Shown in pieces: positions 54,532 to 64,000 of a DNA stretch of 64,000 bases. Under the pieces are notes generated by a model, which saw only the letters and a list, made by a program, of their open reading frames with translations, was not told where the DNA came from and made no database searches. This DNA comes from an uncultured bacterium (GTDB taxonomy: Bacteria > Bacillota_I > Bacilli_A > RFN20 > CAG-826): assembly GCA_949285665.1 (NCBI GenBank), contig CASDYC010000001.1, forward strand, positions 768,107 through 832,106, in the 5' to 3' direction. The translations under genes and the position numbers were made by a program. The stretch's first letter is position 1, and each line of letters starts with the position of its first letter.

Positions 54532-55397
54532 TTGAAAAATTTGAACTAACAAAAATCCAAAAATTAACAATAAGCGCCTTTTTTATTGCTCTTGTAATAA
54601 TATTTTCAAAATTATTATCTATTGGAAATATACCTGGTGTTCCATTTTTAAGAGTATCACTTGGACCAACGCTATTAATCTTTGCAAGTTTATTACTAGG
54701 TCCAATTTATGGAGGAACAATTGGATTTTTATCTGATTTAATTGGATATTTCACACTTGATAGAACCGGTTATGCATATAATCCATTATTTTCAATTACT
54801 TATATTTTATATGGAATATTACCAGCAATTCTTGTATATATCTTAAAATATAATAAAAAATTTAAACTTCCTATAATTCAAGTTATTATATTTTCTATTT
54901 TAGATATTTTTATCTTATATTTTATATTAACAACAAGTGAATTTAAGTTATATGGTAAAACTTATAATGTTGATTTAATTATGAAAATAGTTGTGATTTG
55001 CGTTACTTTTTTATTTACTATATTATATTTTTTAATATATTTCTTCTTATACAAAAAATTTAAAACTAATAAAGAAAACCTAGTTCTATTAAATAACATA
55101 TCAATAATTAACTTCATTGTTTTATTTATAGTTCAATTAGTTATTGGAATATTAATAAAACTATTTACATATGATGTTGATGTTTTAGTATTACTAGCAA
55201 CTCAAATAATTGCTACAATTGTTGAGATTTTTATTTCTAACTATATTGTAATCTTATTATATAATGCATGTTTGAAAATATTTAAAACTACTACAAATAT
55301 CAAACTAAAAAAATCTCAACAATTAAAACAAGAAAAAATTGATAAACTAAAATCAATAATAAAAGAAGAATTAAATGACTATAAAATAAATAAGTGA
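54528..55397 (+). CDS. folT: ECF transporter substrate-binding component, folate type (FolT-like)
   Basis: 289 aa. Membrane S component of an energy-coupling-factor transporter. N-terminal KLTISAFFIALVIIFSKLL, then VPFLRVSLGPTLLIFASLLL and GPIYGGTIGFLSDLIGYFTL match FolT/S-component patterns (loop 1 and the G.x.D.IG.. helix). Six helices are usual in about 180 aa; this protein has a C-terminal extension with additional helices and a Lys-rich tail (about 255-289). Co-transcribed with folC, which supports folate uptake. EcfA/EcfT are not in the window. Confidence 0.85.
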   Translation: MIEKFELTKIQKLTISAFFIALVIIFSKLLSIGNIPGVPFLRVSLGPTLLIFASLLLGPIYGGTIGFLSDLIGYFTLDRTGYAYNPLFSITYILYGILPAILVYILKYNKKFKLPIIQVIIFSILDIFILYFILTTSEFKLYGKTYNVDLIMKIVVICVTFLFTILYFLIYFFLYKKFKTNKENLVLLNNISIINFIVLFIVQLVIGILIKLFTYDVDVLVLLATQIIATIVEIFISNYIVILLYNACLKIFKTTTNIKLKKSQQLKQEKIDKLKSIIKEELNDYKINK

Positions 55398-55528
55398 TTA
55401 ATATTATATCACTAAAATTTAGTAATTAATATCTTTTATTCTTGTTTTAAAAATAAAGTATTTATTGATTTAAAATTATATTTTAAAACTTTAAAATATT
55501 AATAAAGGAAAAACGGAGGAGTTTTATA

Positions 55529-58447
55529 ATGTTTAAGAAAAAGTTAATCCTTATTCCTGCGTTATTGCTTGTGTTAAGTGCTTGTGGTCCTACAGATACT
55601 ACATCTGGAACTACTACAACAAACACAACTACAACAACGGATACAACAACTACAAATCCTACAACAACAAACACAACTACAACCACGACTACTACAACAA
55701 CTACAACAACTACAACAACAGTAGCCGAACTTGAAAGTTTAACAATCTCTAACAAAGATGAACTTCTTGCTCAAATGTCAGCTGGTTGGTCAGTAGGAGA
55801 TGCAGATTTAACACTTGAATATACTGCAGTTCCATCAAGCATTGATACATATGATACAATGCTAACTTCTGGTGATACTTCAATTGTCACAACAATTGGA
55901 AATAGAATTCATGCTGTTGGTGTTGGAACAACTACAGTTACTGCAGAATTATTAGGTAAAACAGATACATTAACTGTTACTGTCAGTGAAAGATCAATGA
56001 AAACAGTTACTGTTAGTGAATTAGTTGATGCTCCAGCAAATGCTGCTCAACTCTATCAAGTAACTGGTATTATCTCAAGATGGCAATATGATGATAGCGA
56101 AGGCCCTGGATCATATGGAAACTTCTATTTAAAAGATTTAGTAACAGAAGATGAAATTTTAGTATATGGTTTAAGTAAAAACGAATCGTCTCTTCAATTT
56201 GATGAAGCAACTGGAAAATATACATTTAGAAATGACCAAACTGCATTACAAATTGATAACTTATATTTAAATAACAAGTTAACAATGATTGGTTTTAGAT
56301 TAGATTATAATTCAACAAAAGAATTCAATGGTTACTGTGTAAGTATTGAAGTCGAAGAAAGAGATGAAGTTACAAGTATTGAAGATACAAGTAATTTAAC
56401 AAATCTTGGTGTTGGCTCTTCTTATGATTTAACATTCAAAGATTCTAATGGTGATACACAAGTTGGAAGATATGGAAACTTTGAATTAGTAAGTGGCCAA
56501 GAATATGCAACTTTAGAAGGTAAAACATTAACTGGTAAAGCAGTAGGTAGTGTTACATATAAAGTTACATCTGCTACAAAACCAGAAATTTCTGATGAAA
56601 CAACAGTTCAAATTGTTGAACAACCAGATCCAAAAGATTCAACATTAGCCGATGTTATTGCTTTAACTGGCGATGCTATGAATTCAGATTTATATAGAAT
56701 TGATGTTACAGTTAAAGGATATTCTGATAATAAAGGAACTATCGTAACTGAACCATCCAATTATGGAAATATGATTGTTACAGATGATTCTGGTAATGAA
56801 ATCATGGTCTATGGATTAAATAGATATGTTGATGATTCATTTAGATATTACAATAGTCACTTCTCATTTACAAATGCTAAAAACTTTATTGTTGATAATA
56901 CTCCAGCATTAAAAGTTGGTGATAAATTCACAATGTTAGCAATTAGATCTGACTATCAAGGTACAAAACAAATTACTGGTAGTATCGATCAAGAAAGACC
57001 AGAAGTTCAATACTCAACAATTGCAGAAGTTTGTGAAATGGGTAAAGGCGCATCTGCACAAACTCAAGGTATTATTGTTGCTAAAAACCAAAGAAGTTTA
57101 TTAATTAACGATGGTACTGCTTCAATTTTACTATTTGTTTATGAAGATGCTGCAAATTGGGATGTTGGCGACTTTATTAATGTTTCCGGTACTTTAGATG
57201 TTTATAATGATCTTCCACAATTTGTTGAAGGTGCAAAAATAGAAGAAGCAACAGGAACTAAACCAACAATTAATGAAACTGTCACTACTTGGACAGCAAC
57301 TGAATTTGATGCATATAGTTCAGATAGAACTTATGGAAACTCAAAAGTAAGACTTGAAAACATCACATTAAAAATGAGTGGTAATTATCCATTCTTTACA
57401 GTTCCTGGTGCTACAACTGAAGGAAGAATTGCATATCCTGAATCAATGTATGGATTTGATTCTGCAAATGATGGTAGACAATTTAATATTGAAGGATATA
57501 TGATTGGTTATGCTGTAAATGATGGTAATATTTCAAGAAACTTAATCATTGTTACAAAAGCAGAAGATGCAAATACAGCTACTCCAACTGGTATTGAAAT
57601 CACTGGACAAACTAGTGTTGTAGTTGGCGATACATTACAACTTACAGCAAACGTTGCTCCTTCAAATGCAGATAGAAGTGTTACTTGGGAAAGTAGCGAT
57701 ACATCTGTTGCAACAGTTGATCAAAACGGTTTAGTTAGTGGTCTTAAGGTTGGAACAACTACAATTAAAGTTACTTCTAAAGTTGTTGCTACAGTAACAG
57801 CAGAATTAACAATAAATGTTATCGAAGGTGAAATTATTCCTTTTGATAAAATAGAAGAAGTTACTCAAATGTCAAATGACTCTACATTTACAACTAGAGG
57901 CTATTGGATGGGAAGCTGCTTATATTCAACTCAATATGGCAACTACAATGCTTCATACATCGCTGATGGTGAATTTGGTTATCAATTATATAGACTCACT
58001 GGTTCACAATTAAATGGATTAAACTTAGTAGTTGGTGAAACAATTGTTGAAGTTACAGGTACAGTTGCAAATTATAATGGTTTATATGAAGGAGAAGTAA
58101 GCTCAATTAAAGTTATTACTGATGATTCTCATTTAGAAAAACCAGTAATTCTTGAAATTAATGCAGCTAATCCAGATTATACTTTAACAAATGCTGATCA
58201 AAATAGGATGGTTAAAATTGATGACGCAGTTGTCACAAATGTAAGTGTTGCAGATTTTGATAACACAACTATTACATTTAAAGTTGGAACAGGTTCAATC
58301 CAATATACACTTTATCTTGATTCAAGATATTCTGATATGGATTTAATTTCTGGTTTAAAAGCTGGAGATACATTCTCTTGTACAACTTATGTTGGTTATC
58401 ATTATGGATTCCAATTCACTTATATTTCAGAATTTAGCATTAAATAA
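55529..58447 (+). CDS. Large lipoprotein with Thr-rich stalk and Big2 Ig-like domain
   Basis: 972 aa. Lipobox LSAC, lipid Cys19. Residues 22-64 are a Thr-dominated stalk, ending in 16 consecutive Thr encoded by mixed ACN codons. Then a Big2-type Ig module (SVTWESSDTSVATVDQNGLV, about residues 686-770) and weaker ones near 75-155, plus several OB-like beta modules of the DUF5689 sort that share the phrase TxAEV...QxxGI...LINDGTASILLFVY. Probably a surface glycan- or nucleic-acid-binding protein; no catalytic motif seen. SD GGAGGAG. Thr stalk is a candidate for O-glycosylation. Confidence 0.8.
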   Translation: MFKKKLILIPALLLVLSACGPTDTTSGTTTTNTTTTTDTTTTNPTTTNTTTTTTTTTTTTTTTTVAELESLTISNKDELLAQMSAGWSVGDADLTLEYTAVPSSIDTYDTMLTSGDTSIVTTIGNRIHAVGVGTTTVTAELLGKTDTLTVTVSERSMKTVTVSELVDAPANAAQLYQVTGIISRWQYDDSEGPGSYGNFYLKDLVTEDEILVYGLSKNESSLQFDEATGKYTFRNDQTALQIDNLYLNNKLTMIGFRLDYNSTKEFNGYCVSIEVEERDEVTSIEDTSNLTNLGVGSSYDLTFKDSNGDTQVGRYGNFELVSGQEYATLEGKTLTGKAVGSVTYKVTSATKPEISDETTVQIVEQPDPKDSTLADVIALTGDAMNSDLYRIDVTVKGYSDNKGTIVTEPSNYGNMIVTDDSGNEIMVYGLNRYVDDSFRYYNSHFSFTNAKNFIVDNTPALKVGDKFTMLAIRSDYQGTKQITGSIDQERPEVQYSTIAEVCEMGKGASAQTQGIIVAKNQRSLLINDGTASILLFVYEDAANWDVGDFINVSGTLDVYNDLPQFVEGAKIEEATGTKPTINETVTTWTATEFDAYSSDRTYGNSKVRLENITLKMSGNYPFFTVPGATTEGRIAYPESMYGFDSANDGRQFNIEGYMIGYAVNDGNISRNLIIVTKAEDANTATPTGIEITGQTSVVVGDTLQLTANVAPSNADRSVTWESSDTSVATVDQNGLVSGLKVGTTTIKVTSKVVATVTAELTINVIEGEIIPFDKIEEVTQMSNDSTFTTRGYWMGSCLYSTQYGNYNASYIADGEFGYQLYRLTGSQLNGLNLVVGETIVEVTGTVANYNGLYEGEVSSIKVITDDSHLEKPVILEINAANPDYTLTNADQNRMVKIDDAVVTNVSVADFDNTTITFKVGTGSIQYTLYLDSRYSDMDLISGLKAGDTFSCTTYVGYHYGFQFTYISEFSIK

Positions 58448-58474
58448 TTAAAATAATTATTTAATATATTAGTT

Positions 58475-58505
58475 AAAAGGAAGTTGAAAAACTTCCTTTT
58501 TTATT
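58475..58505 (+). terminator. Intrinsic terminator of the Thr-rich lipoprotein
   Basis: AAAAGGAAGTT-GAAA-AACTTCCTTTT followed by T residues. Confidence 0.88.
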
Positions 58506-58556
58506 TACTTATGATAAAATAATTTTAGCCATTATTTTATTAAAGGAGGCTTTTAT

Positions 58557-61019
58557 ATGAAAAAATTACTAACTTTAACAAGCAGTGTTGTATTATTATC
58601 TGCTTTATTAGTTGGATGTGATAATACAAGTGTCGAAGTTAATAGTATTAAAATTGATGAAAGTAGTATAAATACTAGCTATACCCTCGGACAAGAAATA
58701 ACTGATGTGTATTATTATGATTTATTAATTACTTTAAATAAATCAGATAATACAACTCAAAATTTATTGTATAGAGATAATAAAAATTCAATTAAAATAA
58801 CAAAACCTATTTCTACTGAAAGTGTTGGTGAATTTGATTTTGAAGTTAGTTATACATATACGTTAGATAATGTAGAAACAACTTTAACAGATTCAATTAA
58901 ATATAGTGTAAAAGAAAAAACAAATACTGATGAAGCAATTCCAACAAACTGGACTTATAACATAAATTACGCTAATTATTTATCTAAAAAAGAAAATGCT
59001 TCCTTTGAAAATGATGGAACATCATCATTTATATCTAATGAAGGTAAGTTTTATATTGGAAATTATAATGCTGTTAATTTATTACCAACTATAAACTGCA
59101 TTATTCCATCTACTGGTAGTGTATCTACACTTAGTGAATTACCAGATGGAGTTGAAATATCTCTTGAATCTCAAGATACTACTCCAAAACAATTAAATCT
59201 AACTGATTATTTTGCTCAAGATGCCATTGATAATTTAAAACCAAGTTTAAGTATTAAATTTAAAGATGAATTAGATACTAGCTTAACAAGAGACGTTACT
59301 TTAGTTTTAAAATATACTAATTCAAGTGATGAAGATAGTTTCCCTGAATTAAGATATAATATAACAATTGTTGATGGTTATAACATAACTGATGCTAAAG
59401 AATTAATATTAATTGATAATTATTATAATGATGAAAATACTCTTAGTATGAAAAAAGAAGTATTAAATAATAATTCTTTAGAAGACGCAAAATTTTCATT
59501 TGAAAATTTTGTATTATTTAATGATATTTCAATTGAATTAGAAGATTTACCTGAAAGATTAATATACAAATCTGAAAATTATGTAAGTTTACCAAAAGAA
59601 TTAAATAATACTCTAAAAGATTGGCAATGGGTTTATGCTCACACTCCAACTTTAGCTACTGGAAATTGTACAATTTATGGAAATTACAACCATATTGCAC
59701 TTGGTGAAACATTTCCATATATATTAACAGAAACAAAAAATTATAGTGCACCAACTCTACCAGATTCAAGTGCAACAGCTATTAATTCTCATACGACATT
59801 ATTTGGAAATCCTGTAATAAGTCCAGAAAATTGTAATTATCAATTTAGATTCTTTGATATATCAATTACGGGTAATCAAGGTGTTTTAGAAACAGATCAA
59901 AGAAATGAAGAAACAGGATTACTTGAAGGTGGTTTATTATTAACTAAATTTAAAAATAACTTATTATTTAATAATACTGTTGTAAATAATTTCTTTACAA
60001 TTAATGTTAATGATGGTCCTGGTGATAAAAATTCTCTTGGAGAAAATGGATATCAACCAACAACAAGTATTAAAGATTCTAAGATGTTTGATTGTTTCTC
60101 AACAATGTTATTTAATTTTTCTGAAACAAAAACTGAAGTTGAACATTCAATTTTATCAAATAGTGGTGGTTTCTTATTTCTTAATCAAGCAAATCCATAC
60201 GGAGATAGTAATAATAAAGATTGGTATGGAACTGATTCAAGTAAAATTAAAGGAACTATTATTAACATTGATGAAACTACAATTCTTGATAATTATGTAA
60301 CAGGTCAAGGCGGATGGTTCCAAATTTACGGCGCACAAAGTGCAATTGCATTATTAAAGAGTTTAATTAATCCTGGATTTAAAAAATATGGAAAAACATT
60401 TACAAAAGCTGAAGGTGATTATGAATTATTTAATGCAATTGCATTAAATATGAATTCGAATATGGAATCAGCCAAACCACTTGGTAGTGGTATGGTTGCT
60501 CAAATTAATATTGGAGAAGATATTTCAATTGATACAATCGGTGATAAAGATAAAGTTGATAGTGATTATAAGAGTGTAAATCCATCAGATCCAATGACAA
60601 TGTTAGGATTTGCTCAAGATTTATACAACACTGAATATGGGGCATTATATTTTTCAAAATTAATGACTGAAGGTATTATATTTAAAACTCATGGTACAAG
60701 TGATTTATATTTAGCTTTAGCACCAGCTGATACTCAAATGACACTTTCTCCAGTTGTTAATTTAATTAGTGGAGCAATTAAACAAGAATATCCAGAATAT
60801 GCTAGCATTTTAGATAGTATAATAACTCCAGTTGATGATCTTAAAAATTATAGTGATTTTAAAGATTCTAAATATTTAACAATTTATTTTGATATTAATG
60901 CTGTATCAATGGAAAGTGAAGCGACTTCAAGAGCTGGTGTTAATGATTTAATTACTGGTTATGCTAACTTTACTGGCACTAATTCTTATGGGTTAATTGT
61001 CGAATTATTAGATGAGTAA
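58557..61019 (+). CDS. Large lipoprotein, unknown function
   Basis: 820 aa. Lipobox LVGC, lipid Cys21. A short beta domain (about 25-120) similar to bacterial Ig-like pre-domains, then an extended beta-rich region with repeated aromatic/Asn turns, including a block with ISITGNQGVLETDQ, TKFKNNLLFNNTVVNNFF and SILSNSGGFLFLNQ that suggests a beta-helix fold (about 440-620). No motif of a known enzyme. SD AAAGGAGG. It lies between the Thr-rich lipoprotein and the YwaF-ABC gene, in the same direction. Confidence 0.7.
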   Translation: MKKLLTLTSSVVLLSALLVGCDNTSVEVNSIKIDESSINTSYTLGQEITDVYYYDLLITLNKSDNTTQNLLYRDNKNSIKITKPISTESVGEFDFEVSYTYTLDNVETTLTDSIKYSVKEKTNTDEAIPTNWTYNINYANYLSKKENASFENDGTSSFISNEGKFYIGNYNAVNLLPTINCIIPSTGSVSTLSELPDGVEISLESQDTTPKQLNLTDYFAQDAIDNLKPSLSIKFKDELDTSLTRDVTLVLKYTNSSDEDSFPELRYNITIVDGYNITDAKELILIDNYYNDENTLSMKKEVLNNNSLEDAKFSFENFVLFNDISIELEDLPERLIYKSENYVSLPKELNNTLKDWQWVYAHTPTLATGNCTIYGNYNHIALGETFPYILTETKNYSAPTLPDSSATAINSHTTLFGNPVISPENCNYQFRFFDISITGNQGVLETDQRNEETGLLEGGLLLTKFKNNLLFNNTVVNNFFTINVNDGPGDKNSLGENGYQPTTSIKDSKMFDCFSTMLFNFSETKTEVEHSILSNSGGFLFLNQANPYGDSNNKDWYGTDSSKIKGTIINIDETTILDNYVTGQGGWFQIYGAQSAIALLKSLINPGFKKYGKTFTKAEGDYELFNAIALNMNSNMESAKPLGSGMVAQINIGEDISIDTIGDKDKVDSDYKSVNPSDPMTMLGFAQDLYNTEYGALYFSKLMTEGIIFKTHGTSDLYLALAPADTQMTLSPVVNLISGAIKQEYPEYASILDSIITPVDDLKNYSDFKDSKYLTIYFDINAVSMESEATSRAGVNDLITGYANFTGTNSYGLIVELLDE

Positions 61020-61082
61020 TAACTATTAATTTAAAAAATTATTTATTAATTTATTTAAACTTAATTAAATTTATTAAAAAAA

Positions 61083-63530
61083 ATGAATCTTATTGCAAAT
61101 ATAAAGAAGTATTTAACAAAAGAAGTTTTATTTATAAGTATTTCAAGCTTTATTATACTTATATCTTTAATTTTACTTACTTCTTTATATGGAGCAATGA
61201 GATTTTTTTATTTAGCTAGTTTTATTATTTTTATAATTTATTTAGCTAGTTTTTTATGTTTAGATTATTTTTTAAAAGACTCAAATCCTAATTTTAAAGA
61301 ATCCAAATATCGATTAATTAATAAAATAAAAGCATATTTTGTTTTTAAAAAGAACAAAATTGCTTTTATTAGAAAAGTTTTAGTTGTAATTTTAGGTTTA
61401 TTTTTACTAGCTAGAGTAATTGGTGGACAAGATTATTTTAGATATGTAAATAATTTTGATTCAACCTTTATGAACTCAATTGAAACAGGATTTGCAGTGT
61501 TTTTTAATCAGTGGTATATCGCATGTATTATTTTAGTTATCATAAATGAGTTTATAAATTCAGAATTATTTAATAAAATCATTAAATATATAGTTACACC
61601 TCTTATTATTATCTCAACTTTTATTATGCCTTATATGGTTGAAGGAATAATTGGAAATATATATGATTTAGCAAATAATAATTATGATCCATATGGATTT
61701 CGAGTTATTTTACTTGGATTTGAATATGGAATATTATTAAGTTATTTAGTTTATACATGGTTTAAATCTTTTAAATGGGATTTTAATAAATCATTTTTAT
61801 ATACATTTTTTATAACTATCTTTTTAATTTTAATAACTGGAATTAATGCTTATACTCCAAAAACAATATTTCCAAGTTCTTTATATTTTTTAGAATTACC
61901 ACTTGATTTAAACTTTACTCATCGATTATTAGTTTATATTTCATTTATTTTACCAATTATATATTTTGTTATTTTGTATCGTTATGATATAAAACATAGA
62001 AGAGCATTTCTATTATTTATATCTTTAGCAGTCTTTTTCTGCTACATTGGATTTAGAAGATATGATAATACTTGGAGTAGTGTTTCTGGTTTACCACTGC
62101 ATTTATGTAATACTGCAATGTATATCATTCCATTAACATTAATATTTAAATCACATCAAGTATTTTACTTTACAATGTTTATTAATGTTATCGGGGCATT
62201 TTTGGCTTTATTAATGCCAAATTATTCAGAATCTCTTGGTATTTTTTCAATGGAAGTCAGTGAATTTTATATAAATCACTTATATGCATTCTTTATGCCA
62301 ATTTTAATCGTGCTTCTAGGAGTATATGAACGACCTAAAATGAAATATTTCTTTTATTCAATGGTCGGATTTTTATTATATTTTATTTTATGCGTTATTA
62401 TAAATGCTTTCTTTGATACAAATTTCTTCTTCCTAAATGATGATTTCATTGTATCTAAATTAGGTACTTTGGCAGAGGATATTTTTGATATATCAATAAT
62501 TATAAATACTAGTGATAAAGAAATTATCTTTAGGCCATATTATTTATTAACATTTTATTTAGTTTATGTAATTCTAGCCTTATTTATGTGGTATATCTAT
62601 GAATTATTATTTAAAATTGTTGATGGTTTGGTGTTACTTCATGAAAAAAATATTGTATATAACAAAACGTATTATGAATTTATTAATTCTCAAAAGAAAG
62701 AAGGTATAGATATGAAAAAAGATAAAAACAAAAACAATTCAAGCATTGATTATAATAATTTAGTTATATCTTTAGATATCGAACATTTAAAAAAGAAATA
62801 CGGAAATAATAAATTCTATACAATAAATGATTTTTCACTCCATCTTGATGGAGGAAAAATCTATGGATTCTTAGGTAAAAATGGTGCTGGAAAATCAACA
62901 ATTATTAAATCAATTGTTGGAATGCATACCTTCGATGGTGGAAGTATTAAAATTTGTGGATATGATAATAAATTCCAAGAAGTTGAAGCTAAATCATTAA
63001 TTGGATTTGTTCCAGATCATTATGCTTTATATGAATCATTAACTGGCCGAGAATATATTAATTATATTGCAGACTTATATAATGTTAGTAAAAAAGACCG
63101 TGATGAAAGATTAAATAATTTACTAGATAAACTTGAACTTAAAGATAAATTTGATAAACAAATTAAAACTTATTCTCACGGTATGAAACAAAAAACAACA
63201 ATAATAGCTGCATTAATTCATGATCCAAAAATTTGGATTTTAGATGAACCTATGACTGGGGTTGATCCAATTTCTATTTTCCAAATTAAAGAAGTTATGA
63301 AAGATCACGCTAAAAAAGGTAATATTGTCTTTTTCTCATCACACTTAATTGATGTTGTTAAAAATTTATGTGATGAAGTTATTATTATTAAAAAAGGTGA
63401 ATTTATATATCGAGACACTTTAGTTAACTTAAAGAAAAATAAAGTTGATTTAGAAGAGTTATTTATTGAAAAAACTGCGGATAGCCAAGAAGAAGTAAGG
63501 GAGCTAATTAATGCAGAAAGTAAACAGTAA
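61083..63530 (+). CDS. Fusion of YwaF-like membrane protein and ABC transporter ATPase
   Basis: 815 aa. Residues 1-540: about 12 helices, with the YwaF/TMEM164 signature SGLPLHLCNTAM at about 332-343 and a second YwaF-like block (SLGIFSMEVSEFYINHLYAF). Residues about 565-815: an ABC ATPase with Walker A GKNGAGKSTI at about 595-605, signature YSHGMKQK, Walker B WILDEPMTGVDP and H-loop SSHL. The junction contains ATG codon 544 (62712) with AGAAGG nine bases upstream, so the ATPase may also be made alone. No SD for the first ATG. The permease follows. Confidence 0.8.
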   Translation: MNLIANIKKYLTKEVLFISISSFIILISLILLTSLYGAMRFFYLASFIIFIIYLASFLCLDYFLKDSNPNFKESKYRLINKIKAYFVFKKNKIAFIRKVLVVILGLFLLARVIGGQDYFRYVNNFDSTFMNSIETGFAVFFNQWYIACIILVIINEFINSELFNKIIKYIVTPLIIISTFIMPYMVEGIIGNIYDLANNNYDPYGFRVILLGFEYGILLSYLVYTWFKSFKWDFNKSFLYTFFITIFLILITGINAYTPKTIFPSSLYFLELPLDLNFTHRLLVYISFILPIIYFVILYRYDIKHRRAFLLFISLAVFFCYIGFRRYDNTWSSVSGLPLHLCNTAMYIIPLTLIFKSHQVFYFTMFINVIGAFLALLMPNYSESLGIFSMEVSEFYINHLYAFFMPILIVLLGVYERPKMKYFFYSMVGFLLYFILCVIINAFFDTNFFFLNDDFIVSKLGTLAEDIFDISIIINTSDKEIIFRPYYLLTFYLVYVILALFMWYIYELLFKIVDGLVLLHEKNIVYNKTYYEFINSQKKEGIDMKKDKNKNNSSIDYNNLVISLDIEHLKKKYGNNKFYTINDFSLHLDGGKIYGFLGKNGAGKSTIIKSIVGMHTFDGGSIKICGYDNKFQEVEAKSLIGFVPDHYALYESLTGREYINYIADLYNVSKKDRDERLNNLLDKLELKDKFDKQIKTYSHGMKQKTTIIAALIHDPKIWILDEPMTGVDPISIFQIKEVMKDHAKKGNIVFFSSHLIDVVKNLCDEVIIIKKGEFIYRDTLVNLKKNKVDLEELFIEKTADSQEEVRELINAESKQ

Positions 63531-64000
63531 TAAAACTAGTGATTTTGTACTAAATTATGGAATAAGCTTTAAAAAATTATTCATTTTAACCTCAATGTTA
63601 TTAAAGGATAAAATGAAAATTTCTTTTAAAGCTAACAAAAAACAATCACTTGTTAAAATTATTTCATTAGCTATTTTATTTATTGTTTTGTGTGCGGTTT
63701 CAAATGTATTTTATCAAGTGGCAGTTATGCTTAATATTTTTTCTGTTTTAAAATATATTCCATTAACAGTTCCTAGTTTAATAATGTCATTTTTATTAAT
63801 TTTTGGTTTCTTTTCTTTACTAATTAATTTAACAAAAGCGTTGTATTTATCAAAAGATAATCAAATAATGATTACATATCCATGTAATGGAAGTACGATA
63901 TTTTTTGCAAGATTATTAGTCTATTTTATTAATGAATATATAAGAAATATCACAATTCAAATTCCATTATTAATTGGTTATATGATAGTTATGAATGCTC
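63511..64000 (+). CDS. ABC transporter permease (3' end outside window)
   Basis: ATG at 63511, SD AAGGGAG seven bases upstream; overlaps the preceding stop by 20 bases. 163 codons visible to the window edge: a short cytoplasmic start (MQKVNSNKTSDFVLNYGISF), then hydrophobic segments IISLAILFIVLCAVSNVF, LIMSFLLIFGFFSLLINL and the beginning of others. This is the N-terminal part of a multispanning ABC-2-like permease (the YLSKDNQIMITYPCNGSTIF loop is typical of Firmicutes CcmA-partner permeases). Partner of the ATPase domain upstream. Confidence 0.75.
   Translation, partial: MQKVNSNKTSDFVLNYGISFKKLFILTSMLLKDKMKISFKANKKQSLVKIISLAILFIVLCAVSNVFYQVAVMLNIFSVLKYIPLTVPSLIMSFLLIFGFFSLLINLTKALYLSKDNQIMITYPCNGSTIFFARLLVYFINEYIRNITIQIPLLIGYMIVMNA

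Noticed and set aside
1-64000. Reassignment of UGA to tryptophan, as in Mycoplasma
   Set aside because: Several genes end in TGA without readthrough homology (prfA, tsaC overlap, comFA), an RF2 gene is present, and Trp is encoded by TGG.

Overview
This window comes from a very AT-rich, low-GC Gram-positive bacterium. The gene set and order suggest the class Bacilli, somewhere near the Mollicutes, Erysipelotrichia or gut RF39-like lineages; that placement is inference. UGA is an ordinary stop codon: several genes end in TGA, and an intact prfB (RF2, which reads UGA) is present with its autoregulatory frameshift. That excludes the Mycoplasma/Spiroplasma code. The cell is probably monoderm and fermentative: it has L-lactate dehydrogenase, four large lipoproteins with lipoboxes, SecA/SecG and LemA.

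Layout. 1-444 is the 3' end of a YfhO-like membrane protein. 458-6279 (minus) is the replication/repair operon dnaX-recR-tmk-holB-ricT-rsmI, read away from a divergent promoter region shared with prfA. 6382-11150 (plus) holds prfA-prmC-tsaC-rpiB and comFA-comFC. 11244-18094 holds secA, prfB (+1 frameshift), a YitT-family gene, uvrB and secG. 18186-20808 holds folD, a ThyX-like gene and an M29 aminopeptidase. 20805-22363 (minus) is a Y-family polymerase with a YolD-like partner. 22540-24488 has a CvpA-like membrane protein, a canonical tRNA-Ala with the rare anticodon CGC, and about 740 bp of debris carrying the 3' remnant of a winged-helix regulator gene. 24489-28293 has a GNAT-Nudix fusion, a GntR-ABC exporter operon and a ferredoxin. 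28416-35424 has two bPH-like membrane proteins, a collagen-like lipoprotein, a nitroreductase, an ABC-F ATPase and glyA. 35469-43638 has ldh, then CIRCE-controlled hsp20 and clpB on either side of two ATPase-permease fusion transporters. 43764-47800 has a DUF3137-like/LemA pair and a second collagen-like lipoprotein. 47946-50424 (minus) is a cad-type metal-resistance operon (ArsR, a free HMA protein, P-type ATPase). 50708-55397 has a membrane protein, a sirtuin, and a flavodoxin-smpB-folC-folT operon. 55529-64000 has two large lipoproteins, a YwaF-ABC ATPase fusion and the start of its ABC permease partner.

Themes. Folate/one-carbon functions recur (folD, ThyX-like, glyA, folC, folT, tmk). 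Translation termination and rescue is well represented (prfA, prmC, prfB, smpB, tsaC). Many genes appear to be transcribed without a leader: a TATAAT box lies 7-9 bases before the ATG and no Shine-Dalgarno sequence is present. The strongest unexplained signals are (i) a dispersed 35-40 bp intergenic repeat with core GGTTTTGCARAG, four copies, all on the plus strand, (ii) an A7 slippery site in dnaX followed at once by a -1 frame stop, (iii) the tRNA-Ala(CGC) island, (iv) the ThyX-like gene beside folD, and (v) two collagen-like lipoproteins with exactly 21 Gly-X-Y triplets each.
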